Shown one piece after another: positions 41,549-49,930 of a stretch of 64,000 nt of DNA. Within the stretch, counting starts at the first letter, position 1; every line of letters starts with the position of its first letter. Source of the stretch: JANQQJ01 sp046290575 (GTDB taxonomy: Bacteria > Pseudomonadota > Alphaproteobacteria > SMXS01); NCBI GenBank assembly GCA_046290575.1, contig JBKAGX010000002.1, positions 372,001 to 436,000 of the forward strand, written 5' to 3'. The notes under the pieces were generated by a model. It ran no database searches. It had not been told where the DNA came from and worked only from the letters and a program-made list of their open reading frames with translations. Both the position numbers and the translations under genes were made by a program.

Positions 41549-42751
41549 TCACACCACCCGCAGCGCGCGCAGATCGGCGACCTGATCGGCGGAGTAGCCC
41601 AGTTCGGCCATGATCTCGTCAGTATGCTCGCCCAGTGCGGGCGCGCGGTGTCGGATTTCACCGGGCGTCTTCGACAGATGCACCGGTGGCCCCATCACCG
41701 GGACCGGCTTGTCGACACCGGGCAAATCCATCTGAACCATATCGCCCATCGCCTGAACCTGCGGGTCTTCCAATGCCTGACCGGGGTTCAGTACAGGGCC
41801 GGCGGGGACGCCGAATTCCTCGCACAGCGCGATAACGTCGTCGGTGGTACGGGTGGCACACCAGTCGGCCATGCGGTCGCAGATGACGTCGCGGTTGTCG
41901 CCGCGCGACTGGTCCGAACGGCATCGCGGATCGTTCATCCACTGGTCTTCCTCGCCGATCATCCGCGCCCAGTTGCGGAACAGCCCGTCACCCACAATAT
42001 GGGTCAGCACGTGGCCGTCGCTGGTGGCGAAGATGTCGGAGGGCGCAGAGGTTTGTACCCGGTTGCCGGTGGGCTGGCGATTCATATCCAGTACCGCCTG
42101 CTCCATCAGCAGGCCGTTCATATAGGTAAGGCCGGTGCGCAGCAGCGCGCCTCCAACCTCCTGGCCTTCGCCAGTCGCCCGGTGATGCATGATCGCCGCC
42201 AGCGTGCCATAGGCGGTGATGACGGCGGTACCGAAATCGATGAAGGGCGCGTTCGATTTGACCGGCGTACCGTCGTGGCTGGAGAACCAGGCCGCGCCGG
42301 ACATGACCTGGCCGATGCCGTCGAAGCCGCCGCGATTGGCATACGGTCCGGTCGGCCCGAAGGTGGAAATCGAGGCGAGAATGATATCCGGCTTGGTGGC
42401 AGTCAGGCTGTCATAGTCCAGACCGAGCGATTTCATCGCCGGGGCGGGCAGGTTGGCGACGACAACATCGGCGGTCGCGACCAGCTTTTTGACGATCTCG
42501 CGGCCTTCCGGCTTGGTGGGGTTGAGCGTGATGGATTTCTTGTTCGCGCCGACCTGATTGAACAGCGTGCCTTCGCCCTCACTGCCGTCTTCATGGTGAT
42601 AGAGTGGATAGACGTAACGGTCTTCACCGCCCTTCAACTTTTCGACCCGGATGATTTCCGCGCCCATATAGCCCAGCATGGTCGCGCAATAAGGCCCTGC
42701 GATGTACCGCCCGAAATCCAGTACTCGCACGCCGTCCAATACTCCGGTCAT
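41549..42751 (-). CDS. CaiB/BaiF-type (class III) CoA-transferase
   Basis: A 400-residue family III CoA-transferase: GVRVLDFGRYIAGPYCATMLGYMGAEIIRVEK is the conserved N-terminus, GANKKSITLNPTKPEGREIV follows, and the catalytic Asp is expected in the VVANLPAPAMKSLGLDYDSL region or just after. HRAPALGEHTDEIMAELGYS is the typical C-terminus. It moves CoA between acids, for example in carnitine, bile-acid or aromatic metabolism. It is divergent from the gamma-carbonic-anhydrase gene at 42846. It offers CoA activation in addition to the ligase at 14408. Substrate unknown. Confidence 0.92.
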   Translation of the reverse strand: MTGVLDGVRVLDFGRYIAGPYCATMLGYMGAEIIRVEKLKGGEDRYVYPLYHHEDGSEGEGTLFNQVGANKKSITLNPTKPEGREIVKKLVATADVVVANLPAPAMKSLGLDYDSLTATKPDIILASISTFGPTGPYANRGGFDGIGQVMSGAAWFSSHDGTPVKSNAPFIDFGTAVITAYGTLAAIMHHRATGEGQEVGGALLRTGLTYMNGLLMEQAVLDMNRQPTGNRVQTSAPSDIFATSDGHVLTHIVGDGLFRNWARMIGEEDQWMNDPRCRSDQSRGDNRDVICDRMADWCATRTTDDVIALCEEFGVPAGPVLNPGQALEDPQVQAMGDMVQMDLPGVDKPVPVMGPPVHLSKTPGEIRHRAPALGEHTDEIMAELGYSADQVADLRALRVV

Positions 42752-42845
42752 TCCCGTCTCCCTCAGCTTTCAAATTTGCCCGCACTATGCAAAAACCCTG
42801 ACAGCGTTGCGAGTCAGAAGAATTCACAGTAGTCGAGGGCCCCTC

Positions 42846-43373
42846 ATGCCGATCTACGCCATTGGTGAAAAGACACCCGTGTTGGAAAGCGACGATATCT
42901 TCGTTGCCCCGTCCGCCGATGTGATGGGGGATGTGCGGCTGGGTAGTGGCGTGAGCATCTGGTTCAACGCAACATTGCGTGGCGATGACGGCCCCATCAG
43001 CGTCGGTGAAGACACCAACATTCAGGACGGCGCTGTCGTGCACGTAGACACGCGGTTTCCAACCAATATCGGCCGCAACGTAACGGTCGGGCATCAGGCG
43101 ATGATCCATGGCTGCACCATTGGCGACAACGCACTGATCGGGATCGGCTCGACCATTCTGGACGGTGCGGTAATCGGTAAGAACACGTTGATCGGGGCGC
43201 ATACGCTGATCGGTAACGGCAAGGAAATCCCCGAGGGCGTGCTGGTGCTGGGCTCACCCGGCAAGGTCGTGCGCGAACTCTCTGAGGAGCAGATCAAGTT
43301 CCTGGAACTGTCGGGCCGCATGTATGCTCAAAAAGGACGCATGTTCCGGGAACAGCTCAAACTGGTCGAATAA
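42846..43373 (+). CDS. Gamma-carbonic anhydrase family hexapeptide-repeat protein
   Basis: A 175-residue left-handed beta-helix protein from the ATG at 42846 (MPIYAIGEKTPVL). Hexapeptide repeats run through SADVMGDVRLGSGVSIWFN, and the three zinc-binding His are seen in VVHVD and VGHQAMIHGC. The C-terminal helix is EEQIKFLELSGRMYAQK. It matches the YrdA/PaaY/Cam family; many members are carbonic anhydrases or CoA thioesterases in aromatic catabolism (PaaY). Given the neighbouring CoA-transferase, either role is possible. Confidence 0.88.
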   Translation: MPIYAIGEKTPVLESDDIFVAPSADVMGDVRLGSGVSIWFNATLRGDDGPISVGEDTNIQDGAVVHVDTRFPTNIGRNVTVGHQAMIHGCTIGDNALIGIGSTILDGAVIGKNTLIGAHTLIGNGKEIPEGVLVLGSPGKVVRELSEEQIKFLELSGRMYAQKGRMFREQLKLVE

Positions 43374-43408
43374 GCCGGGATGTGGTGCCGCTAAAGCAAG
43401 GGGGGATT

Positions 43409-44203
43409 ATGGGCCGTCATCATGGGTTTATTGCGCTTGCCCTGGCGTTGGTCGTGTCTGCTTGCGGCAGCGATGTGCCGCCGTCCGCATCGCAGCAGAA
43501 TGATACCGTCTTCCAGTATTCCACCCTCAACGCGCTACTGAACGGGCTCTATGATGGCGAGATGACGATCGGCGAGGTCGCGCAATATGGCGATATGGGC
43601 CTGGGGACCATCCATGGCATTGATGGCGAGCTGATCGCCCTGGACGGGGCATTCTACAGCGCCCATGGCGACGGCAGTGTCACACGGCTGACAGACGATG
43701 TGAAAACACCCTTTGCCGTTGTTGCAACATTCAATCCGGACAAACAGGCGGCGCTGGACGTTGGACTCAACTATCAGGCATTGCAGGACGTAACGGACAA
43801 GCTCATTCGTGCGCCCAACCACTTTCAGGCGATCCGGATTGACGGTGTCTTCAGAACCTTGAAACTGCGCAGCGAGCCGAAGCAGAAGCCGCCCTATCGG
43901 CCTCTGGCAGACGTGCTGAAAAACGAGCAAGTGGTCTTTGATTACGAGAAAATCGCCGGGACGATGATCGGCTTTCGTATGCCAGCATTCATCGCAGGCC
44001 TGAACGTGCCGGGATATCACTTTCACTTCGTTTCGGAGGACCGGACCAAAGGCGGTCATGTGCTTGAGTTGGAGGTTGCATCCGGCACGATCCTGATCGA
44101 TGAATTGCATCGCTTCGAGATGGCCTTGCCCGGCACGGACTCGTTCCAGGCGGTCAATCTCGGCGGTACCCGCGAAAGTGAGGTCAACGCGGTCGAGAGG
44201 TAG
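43409..44203 (+). CDS. Alpha-acetolactate decarboxylase, lipoprotein form
   Basis: A 264-residue protein starting at the ATG at 43409 (aagggggg upstream). Residues 1-19 are a lipoprotein signal with lipobox VVSAC. The mature part matches acetolactate decarboxylase: QYSTLNALLNGLYDGEMTIGE, LGTIHGIDGELIALDGAFY, PFAVVATFNPD, and the zinc site GYHFHFVSEDRTKGGHVLE with three His. It converts alpha-acetolactate to acetoin, normally in the cytosol; here export and lipid anchoring are predicted. It lies seven bases before an alpha/beta-hydrolase gene. Acetoin could in principle be the substrate of the complex at 2305-5958 (speculative, 38 kb away). Confidence 0.88.
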   Translation: MGRHHGFIALALALVVSACGSDVPPSASQQNDTVFQYSTLNALLNGLYDGEMTIGEVAQYGDMGLGTIHGIDGELIALDGAFYSAHGDGSVTRLTDDVKTPFAVVATFNPDKQAALDVGLNYQALQDVTDKLIRAPNHFQAIRIDGVFRTLKLRSEPKQKPPYRPLADVLKNEQVVFDYEKIAGTMIGFRMPAFIAGLNVPGYHFHFVSEDRTKGGHVLELEVASGTILIDELHRFEMALPGTDSFQAVNLGGTRESEVNAVER

Positions 44204-44209
44204 GTTTCG

Positions 44210-45316
44210 ATGAAGCGATTGTTTGATCCTGTTTTTCGCGCGAGCGCCTTGGGCGTTGGCCCGGATGTCCCCGCATGGCGGCGCCTTTGGCGCTGGGTTC
44301 AGTACGGTTTTTTCTATACGCCGCTGTCGCGTTGGACGTTCCGGGTAATCGACGCTGTCAAGCCCGCCGTGATTGCGCCTGATCATCTCTACCCGCATGA
44401 AGGGGCGCAGGGCGAGCTGGTTGAAGACGAAGGTCAATTGTTTGACGAATCGCGCGGTATCGGCGTCGCTTATTTCAGTCAGCGGCTCGCAACGCCTGAA
44501 GGGCCGGTGCCGGTTATCATCTATTCCATCCCCATGGACTGGGGCCCCGGGCGGCGCCCGGGAAGCATTACCTACCTCAGAGAGGCCATTGTCCGGGCCG
44601 GCTATTTCCTGATCCGCATCCAGCATATGGAGTCTGACGCCCAGATCATCGACCCGGACTTTATGAAGGGGAAGGATCCGACGCGCGAAATGGCAAAGGC
44701 TGTCGCCGATCCGTCGCGGGCGCATAACCGCTTTCTCGATATTTCATTTGTGATCGACGAGCTCACGCGCTGGAACGCGCCCGGCGGCAGGCTGGAGGGG
44801 CAGCTTGATCTTGGGCGGATCGGGTTGTGTGGCCATTCCTATGGTGCGCGGACGCTGCTGGCGCTCGCAGGGCGGCATGAGGCGGCTCATCAGGCCAACT
44901 ATAAGGATGCTCGTGTCCGCGCCGGCATTTCCTACAGCGTGACGCAAATTGATGGGTCGTGCCCTGATGAGGACTTTGCCGCCATCGACATTCCCATCAT
45001 GCATATGGGTGGGACGCGGGATATTGCGTGGTCAAATCCCAGTTTGATGGCGGACCGTTTCTGGGCCTATGAAAAATCCAGCGCGGCCGACCAATACAAG
45101 CTGATAATGAACCGCATCGACCATGTGGCCTTTACAGGCGGCAGGGGAGATGCCAGCAAGGCGCGCGATTTGGAATTGGCCGCCTATCGGTTTATTCGCG
45201 CCGCCACGCTGGCGTTCTGGGATGCCCATCTTCGCGCGGATGTTCCAGCACAGCGGTGGCTCAAGACCGAATTCCCTAGAATACTTGGCCGAGCCGGCCG
45301 TCTGTCTTGGAAGTAG
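44210..45316 (+). CDS. Alpha/beta-hydrolase (PAF-acetylhydrolase/dienelactone-hydrolase-like)
   Basis: A 368-residue hydrolase. After a 40-residue N-terminal region with WVQYGFFYTPLSRWTF comes PVPVIIYSIPMDWGPG, then LGRIGLCGHSYGARTLLALAG near residue 205 with the nucleophile elbow GHSYG, IPIMHMGGTRD with the acid residue, and NRIDHVAFTGGRG near 300 with the catalytic His. No signal peptide. It fits the PAF-acetylhydrolase/chlorophyllase-like branch; ester substrate unknown. Probably co-transcribed with the acetolactate decarboxylase gene. Its end is four bases from the convergent epoxide hydrolase. Confidence 0.82.
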   Translation: MKRLFDPVFRASALGVGPDVPAWRRLWRWVQYGFFYTPLSRWTFRVIDAVKPAVIAPDHLYPHEGAQGELVEDEGQLFDESRGIGVAYFSQRLATPEGPVPVIIYSIPMDWGPGRRPGSITYLREAIVRAGYFLIRIQHMESDAQIIDPDFMKGKDPTREMAKAVADPSRAHNRFLDISFVIDELTRWNAPGGRLEGQLDLGRIGLCGHSYGARTLLALAGRHEAAHQANYKDARVRAGISYSVTQIDGSCPDEDFAAIDIPIMHMGGTRDIAWSNPSLMADRFWAYEKSSAADQYKLIMNRIDHVAFTGGRGDASKARDLELAAYRFIRAATLAFWDAHLRADVPAQRWLKTEFPRILGRAGRLSWK

Positions 45317-45319
45317 CGC

Positions 45320-46531
45320 CTAAGCAAGCGTCCTGAAGAATCCCTGCACGTCATTAACGAAAAGCTCCGGTTGTTCCAGCGCGGCAAAGTGCCCGCCGCG
45401 GATCTGGTGGGTGATCTGGACCACATTGTCATAGGCTTTTTCGATATAGCTGCGCGGGGGCAGCGGCGCCAGCTCGCCGGGGAATTCGGCAAAGGCGGTC
45501 GGCACCATGATCTTCTGACCCTTGGGCAGCACGCTGTTGGGGTTGCCTGCCAGCGAGCGGTATTGCCACGCGGCCGTGTGGAAGCACTTGCCAGTAATGT
45601 AGATCATGGCGTTGGTCAGCAGCTGGTCTTTTGTCAGCGCATTCTCGATATGGCCCGCCGGATGTGGTCCCTCGCGCCGGTCCGACCAGCGGTGAAATTT
45701 CTCGATAATCCAGGCGGCGGTGCCGACCGGGCTGTCCATCATCCCGAAAGACAGCGTCTGCGGCTTGGTGCGCTGGATTGCCTGATAGCCCATCTCGTCG
45801 GCAATGCGCACGGCGGCATCCCGCGCCCAGGCTTTTTCCTCATCGGTTTCCAGTTTGGCAACGCCGGGGCCGCCGAACCGCCCGACGAAGTCGCCGCCAG
45901 CGCGCAGCCCGAACATGTTGAGGTGGATGGCCCGGCAGGCACCGCCCTTGTCCGCCCCGTCGTCGAAGCCCAACCAGGCGACGATGGACGAGCCCCAGTC
46001 GCCACCCTGCGCCACATAGCTGTCATAACCCAGCACCTCGGTCATCAGCTGCCGCATATGGGCGGCCTGGCCGCGTGGGTCGAGCGGGCGGGGCGGCTTG
46101 CCGGAATAGCCATAGCCAACCAGCGACGGCACGATCACATCGCAGCCGTCTTCCGCATCGCCACCGAAGCGCTCCGGGTGTGCCAGGCGTTCGACGCAGT
46201 CCATGAACTCGAAATAGGAGCCCGGCCAGCCATGCAGCAGGATCAGCGGCGTCGGGTTGGCGCCGGAGCCTTTTTCATGCACGAAGTGGATATTGATGCC
46301 GTCCACCTCCGCAGTGAACATGGGGAACCGATTCAGGCCCGCTTCCGCTGTAGGCCAGTCAAAGCCATCCGCCCAATAGGCGCACAACTCCCGCATGTAA
46401 TCGGTCTGCGTGCCGTATTGCCATTCAGTCGGGTCGGTGTCGTCCGGCTCTGAGAAGAACTCGAAATTGCGCACCCGCCCCCAGATACGGTCGATCTCGG
46501 CTTGCGGTATGTCGAGTGTGAAGGGGGTCAT
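45320..46531 (-). CDS. Epoxide hydrolase (EHN domain, alpha/beta-hydrolase), tandem copy 1
   Basis: A 403-residue microsomal-type epoxide hydrolase. The N-terminal EHN domain starts FTLDIPQAEIDRIWGRVRNF, the oxyanion site is ILLHGWPGSYFEFMD, the nucleophilic Asp is in YVAQGGDWGSSIVAW (about 185), and the catalytic His is in RGGHFAALEQPELF near 385. It opens epoxides to vicinal diols with water. Its ATG overlaps the stop of the upstream paralogue by four bases, so translation is coupled. The two proteins share all motifs and length, showing a tandem duplication with divergence. Confidence 0.93.
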   Translation of the reverse strand: MTPFTLDIPQAEIDRIWGRVRNFEFFSEPDDTDPTEWQYGTQTDYMRELCAYWADGFDWPTAEAGLNRFPMFTAEVDGINIHFVHEKGSGANPTPLILLHGWPGSYFEFMDCVERLAHPERFGGDAEDGCDVIVPSLVGYGYSGKPPRPLDPRGQAAHMRQLMTEVLGYDSYVAQGGDWGSSIVAWLGFDDGADKGGACRAIHLNMFGLRAGGDFVGRFGGPGVAKLETDEEKAWARDAAVRIADEMGYQAIQRTKPQTLSFGMMDSPVGTAAWIIEKFHRWSDRREGPHPAGHIENALTKDQLLTNAMIYITGKCFHTAAWQYRSLAGNPNSVLPKGQKIMVPTAFAEFPGELAPLPPRSYIEKAYDNVVQITHQIRGGHFAALEQPELFVNDVQGFFRTLA

Positions 46532-47736
46532 CCAAAGTCTCTGAGGAATTCGGTAACGTCTTCAAGAAACAGTTCCGGCTGCTCAAACGCCGCAAAGTGC
46601 CCGCCTTTGGGCTGTTCCGTATAGCGCACGACATTATAGGCTTTCTCGCAGTAGGAGCGGGGCGGTACCGGCGCGATCTCACGCGGGTAGGAGCCGACGC
46701 CGACCGGGATTTCAACCCGGGCGCCTTCGGGGAAAACGAAGGCGTTTTCGACCCGGCCGCCATAATAGTTCCAGGCCGCCGTGTTGAATCGCCGGGTCAC
46801 CACATAGAGCATGATGCTCGAGAGCAGCTGGTCCTTGGTATAGGTGTTCCAGAGATTACCGCCCGGCTCGCCCTTGCCGGACAAGTCGGACCAGGTGTGG
46901 AATTTCTCCGTCAGCCAGGCGGCCACGCCGACAGGCGAATCCATCATCGCATAGGAAAGGGACTGTGGCTTCGTTGCCTGCACCTGAAAATAGGCGCTTT
47001 CGAACGCGAACCGGCCCATGGCTTCCTGCTCCCAGCGCTTCTCTTCTTCCGTTTCCGCTGCAAGAATGCCTGCGGCACCCGTCGGACTGGTGCCCTTGCC
47101 GGCAGGGCGGACGCCGATCAGGTTGACGTGGATCGCGTGCAACTTGCCGCCCTTGTCTTCTCCGAAGTCAAAGCCCATCCAGTTGCAGATCAGCCCGCCC
47201 CAATCGCCGCCCTGGGCGATGTAGCTGTCATAGCCCAGCACCTCGGTCATCAGCCTGTCGAAATAGCCGCCCATGGCGCGCGGGCCCATGGGCTTGTCCG
47301 GCTTGCCGGAGAAGCCATAGCCGATCAGTGACGGCACGATCACGTCGCGGCCGTCTTCGGCGTTGCCACCATATTTTTCCGGATGGGCCAGCGGGTCGAT
47401 GACCGGGGTCAGCTCGAGAAACGATCCGGGCCAGCCATGCAGCAGGATGATCGGGCGGTTGTCCGGGTTCGAGCCCTTCTCGTGAAAGAAGTGGATGTCG
47501 ATGCCGTCCACCTCGGCGAGAAACTGGGGCATCGCATTGAGCGTGGTTTCTTCCTGGCGCCAGTCATACTCGTTGAGCCAGTAGTCGCACAGTTCGCGCA
47601 GCACCGCCTGATTGCAGCCATAGTCCCAGCCGGCATCGACGGGTTCCTCGAACCATTCATAGTCCGCGATCCGGCGCTTTATGCGGTCCAGTTCGGCGTC
47701 TTCAACATGGATTTGGAAAGGCCGAATATTGCTCAT
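46528..47736 (-). CDS. Epoxide hydrolase (EHN domain, alpha/beta-hydrolase), tandem copy 2
   Basis: A 402-residue paralogue of the preceding entry: RPFQIHVEDAELDRIKRRI (EHN), ILLHGWPGSFLELTPV, the Asp nucleophile in YIAQGGDWGGLICNW, and KGGHFAAFEQPELFLED with the His. It is the first gene of a two-gene operon. A family A palindrome lies just upstream (47755-47860), between it and an SDR on the same strand. Products of monooxygenases in the window are possible substrates (inference). Confidence 0.93.
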   Translation of the reverse strand: MSNIRPFQIHVEDAELDRIKRRIADYEWFEEPVDAGWDYGCNQAVLRELCDYWLNEYDWRQEETTLNAMPQFLAEVDGIDIHFFHEKGSNPDNRPIILLHGWPGSFLELTPVIDPLAHPEKYGGNAEDGRDVIVPSLIGYGFSGKPDKPMGPRAMGGYFDRLMTEVLGYDSYIAQGGDWGGLICNWMGFDFGEDKGGKLHAIHVNLIGVRPAGKGTSPTGAAGILAAETEEEKRWEQEAMGRFAFESAYFQVQATKPQSLSYAMMDSPVGVAAWLTEKFHTWSDLSGKGEPGGNLWNTYTKDQLLSSIMLYVVTRRFNTAAWNYYGGRVENAFVFPEGARVEIPVGVGSYPREIAPVPPRSYCEKAYNVVRYTEQPKGGHFAAFEQPELFLEDVTEFLRDFG

Positions 47737-47754
47737 AGCGTATCTCCAAATATT

Positions 47755-47860
47755 CCCCTCACCCAGCTCCGGCTAGACGCGCTTCGCTTGCCAAGCCTTC
47801 ACAACCCTCTCCCCAGCGGGGAGAGGGAAGGTCGAGCATCGCGAGATCAGGGTGAGGGGG
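47755..47860. repeat. Family A long palindromic repeat
   Basis: Outer arms cccctcaccc (47755) and gggtgagggg (47850), inner arms ccctctcccc (47805) and ggggagaggg (47818) around the loop agc, with a 40-base and a 22-base spacer. Same family as the DUF559 element ends and 58701-58826. The spacers contain imperfect matches (gctagacgcgcttcgcttgc versus the related copy). Confidence 0.85.
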
Positions 47861-47870
47861 ATCATAGATT

Positions 47871-48620
47871 TTAGGCCGCGATCATGCCGCCATCGACGTG
47901 GATGGAAGCACCCGTCATATAACTGGCTTTGTCCGACAGCATGAAGGCGACGACCTCGCCCATTTCCTCTGATTCAGCGAGCCGCTTCATGGGCACGCCC
48001 TGGGCAAAGACGTCGTCATTGCCACCGGTTGCCGCGTCCATGGGCGGCGTCTTGGTGTTGCCGGGGCAAATCACATTCACCCGGATGTTCCGTTCGGCAT
48101 ATTCCAGCGCGGCCGCCTTGGTGAGGCCCAGAATGCCGTGCTTGGCGCCGGTATACCAGTTGAGCCCGGCCATCGCTTTTACCCCGTAGATTGAGGCGTT
48201 GTTGACGATCGACCCGCCACCAGCCCGCAACATCGCGGCCAGTTGGTACTTCATGCAGTAGAACACACCCTTGTAGTTCAGGTCTGTCCCCTGGTTGAAC
48301 TCGTCCAGCGACATTTCGTGGATCGGCACGACCGTCCGGTGGAACATGCCTGCATTGTTGAAGGCGAGATCGAGGCGGCCAAAGTCGCTTTCGGCGCGCG
48401 CCACCAACGCTTCGCATTGTTCAGCTGACGAGCAATCGGTCTGATGGAACAGTGCCGTGCCGCCTGCCTGTTCGATCACATGGCACGTGTCTTCGCCCTT
48501 ATCGATGCTGCGGTTGCCGATGACCACAGTGGCGCCTTCGCGTCCCATGGCGATTGCGGATGCGCGGCCAATGCCACTGCCGCCGCCCGTGACGACGGCA
48601 ATTTTGTTTTCCAAAAGCAT
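47871..48620 (-). CDS. Short-chain dehydrogenase/reductase (SDR)
   Basis: A 249-residue SDR: KIAVVTGGGSGIGRASAIAM, GNRSIDKGED after the second strand (Arg suggests NADP), FNNAGMFHRTVV, NNASIYGVKAMAGLNWYTGAKHG with catalytic Ser, Tyr and Lys, and TGASIHVDGGM at the end. It lies downstream of no gene on its strand and is separated from the epoxide-hydrolase pair by a palindrome. A role in oxidising diols or alcohols made nearby is only a guess. Confidence 0.92.
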   Translation of the reverse strand: MLLENKIAVVTGGGSGIGRASAIAMGREGATVVIGNRSIDKGEDTCHVIEQAGGTALFHQTDCSSAEQCEALVARAESDFGRLDLAFNNAGMFHRTVVPIHEMSLDEFNQGTDLNYKGVFYCMKYQLAAMLRAGGGSIVNNASIYGVKAMAGLNWYTGAKHGILGLTKAAALEYAERNIRVNVICPGNTKTPPMDAATGGNDDVFAQGVPMKRLAESEEMGEVVAFMLSDKASYMTGASIHVDGGMIAA

Positions 48621-48766
48621 GGTAGTCCCCTGATTCGTATCGCCGCGAACTTAGCAGAAAAAGCAGCTATGCATTTTTCAAACTGTCCTGTTCGCGCGGT
48701 TCTGTGCTAGTCCACGCGTCCAAAGCGAAAAAAACAAGCGAAGAACAAACAGATAAGGGATCGGCC

Positions 48767-49927
48767 ATGGATTTCCGGATGACGGATGATCAGTTGGCGC
48801 TGCAGGAAGCGGCGCGCAAATTTGCCCGCGAAGAACTGCCCGCGGTCGCTGCGGAGTGTGAGGCGACGGGCGAAGCGCCGTCGCATGACGTCTTGAAGAA
48901 GTATGCCGAACTTGGGTTTTTGGGCATGAACATTTCGCAGGATCTGGGCGGCCTGGGCCTGCCCAATCTTGATGCTATGATTGTGCTGGAGGAATTTGCC
49001 AAGATTTCTTCTGCTGTCGCTTTCCCGGTCTTTGAGTCCAATGTTGGCCCGGTCCACGCGGTGGCGAATTTCGGCAGCGATGCGCTTAAACAGAAATACA
49101 TCCCGCGCGTCTGTGCCGGTGATCTGGTCATGGCGGTGTCGATGTCAGAGCCGAGCGCCGGGTCCGCACTGACCGATCTGACCACCCGGGCAGTCGTGCA
49201 GGGCGATGAGGTCGTTATCAACGGCACCAAGCGTTGGTGTTCAGGCGCCGGGCATGCCGGCGCCTATGTGGTTTATTGCCGGATGTCGGACGATCCGGGC
49301 GCCAAGGGCATTGGCGCCGTCGTTGTCGATAAGGAAACGCCAGGCCTGACCTTCGGCAAACAGGAAGAGCTGATGGGCTTTCGCGGCGTGCCGTCTGCTG
49401 ACATGTTCTTCGACAATGTCACTGTACCTGCTGAGAACATTCTCGTTCCCGCCGGTGGCTTCAAGAAGCTTATGGAGGCGTTCGATCTGGAGCGCTGCGG
49501 CAATGCCACCATGGCGCTGGGCCAGGCGTCCGGCGCGCTGGAAGATGTGACGGAATATGTTCAGGAGCGTGAACAGTTCGGCAAGCCGATCATCGATTTT
49601 CAGGCGGTGCAGATCAAACTGGCCGAAATGCGGATGAAGACGGACGCCGCGCGTCTGTTGATCCACCGGGCGCTGGCCAACGCGTCTGACGGCTTGCCAA
49701 GTATCGCCGATAGTTCCATCGCCAAGTGCTTCTCCAATGAGATCGCCCGCGAAGTCACGGGCCACGCGGTCCAGATGATGGGCGGCTACGGCTATTCACG
49801 TGAATATCCGATGGAACGCCGGATGCGCGACGCCTGGGGCTGGGGCATTGCCGGGGGCGCCATCGATATCCAGAAGGTTAACATCGCCAGTGCCGTGATT
49901 GGCCGCCGCTTCAATCAGCGGCGATAG
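48767..49927 (+). CDS. Acyl-CoA dehydrogenase family protein
   Basis: A 386-residue FAD enzyme from the ATG at 48767 (MDFRMTDDQLALQEAARKFA). VMAVSMSEPSAGSALTDLTT near 125 is the FAD/acyl-CoA signature, AFDLERCGNATMALGQASG follows, and MMGGYGYSREYPMERRMRD lies near 345. At the position of the catalytic Glu of short/medium-chain enzymes (YEGT) it reads GIAGGAID, so the base must come from elsewhere or activity differs. It dehydrogenates acyl-CoA to enoyl-CoA with electron-transfer flavoprotein. The MFS gene starts three bases after its stop. Confidence 0.88.
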   Translation: MDFRMTDDQLALQEAARKFAREELPAVAAECEATGEAPSHDVLKKYAELGFLGMNISQDLGGLGLPNLDAMIVLEEFAKISSAVAFPVFESNVGPVHAVANFGSDALKQKYIPRVCAGDLVMAVSMSEPSAGSALTDLTTRAVVQGDEVVINGTKRWCSGAGHAGAYVVYCRMSDDPGAKGIGAVVVDKETPGLTFGKQEELMGFRGVPSADMFFDNVTVPAENILVPAGGFKKLMEAFDLERCGNATMALGQASGALEDVTEYVQEREQFGKPIIDFQAVQIKLAEMRMKTDAARLLIHRALANASDGLPSIADSSIAKCFSNEIAREVTGHAVQMMGGYGYSREYPMERRMRDAWGWGIAGGAIDIQKVNIASAVIGRRFNQRR

Positions 49928-49930
49928 AAC

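Noticed and set aside
41381..42832. A 483-residue plus-strand frame across the CoA-transferase
   Set aside because: Antisense shadow; the CoA-transferase match is unambiguous.
2305..44203. A single acetoin pathway linking the E1/E2 operon and acetolactate decarboxylase
   Set aside because: The genes are 38 kb apart, the decarboxylase is predicted to be exported, and the E1/E2 substrate is not fixed by sequence.
48704..48767. A GTG start at 48704 extending the acyl-CoA dehydrogenase by 21 residues
   Set aside because: The extension is Lys/Glu-rich and unlike the family; MDFRMTDDQLAL at 48767 is the normal N-terminus.
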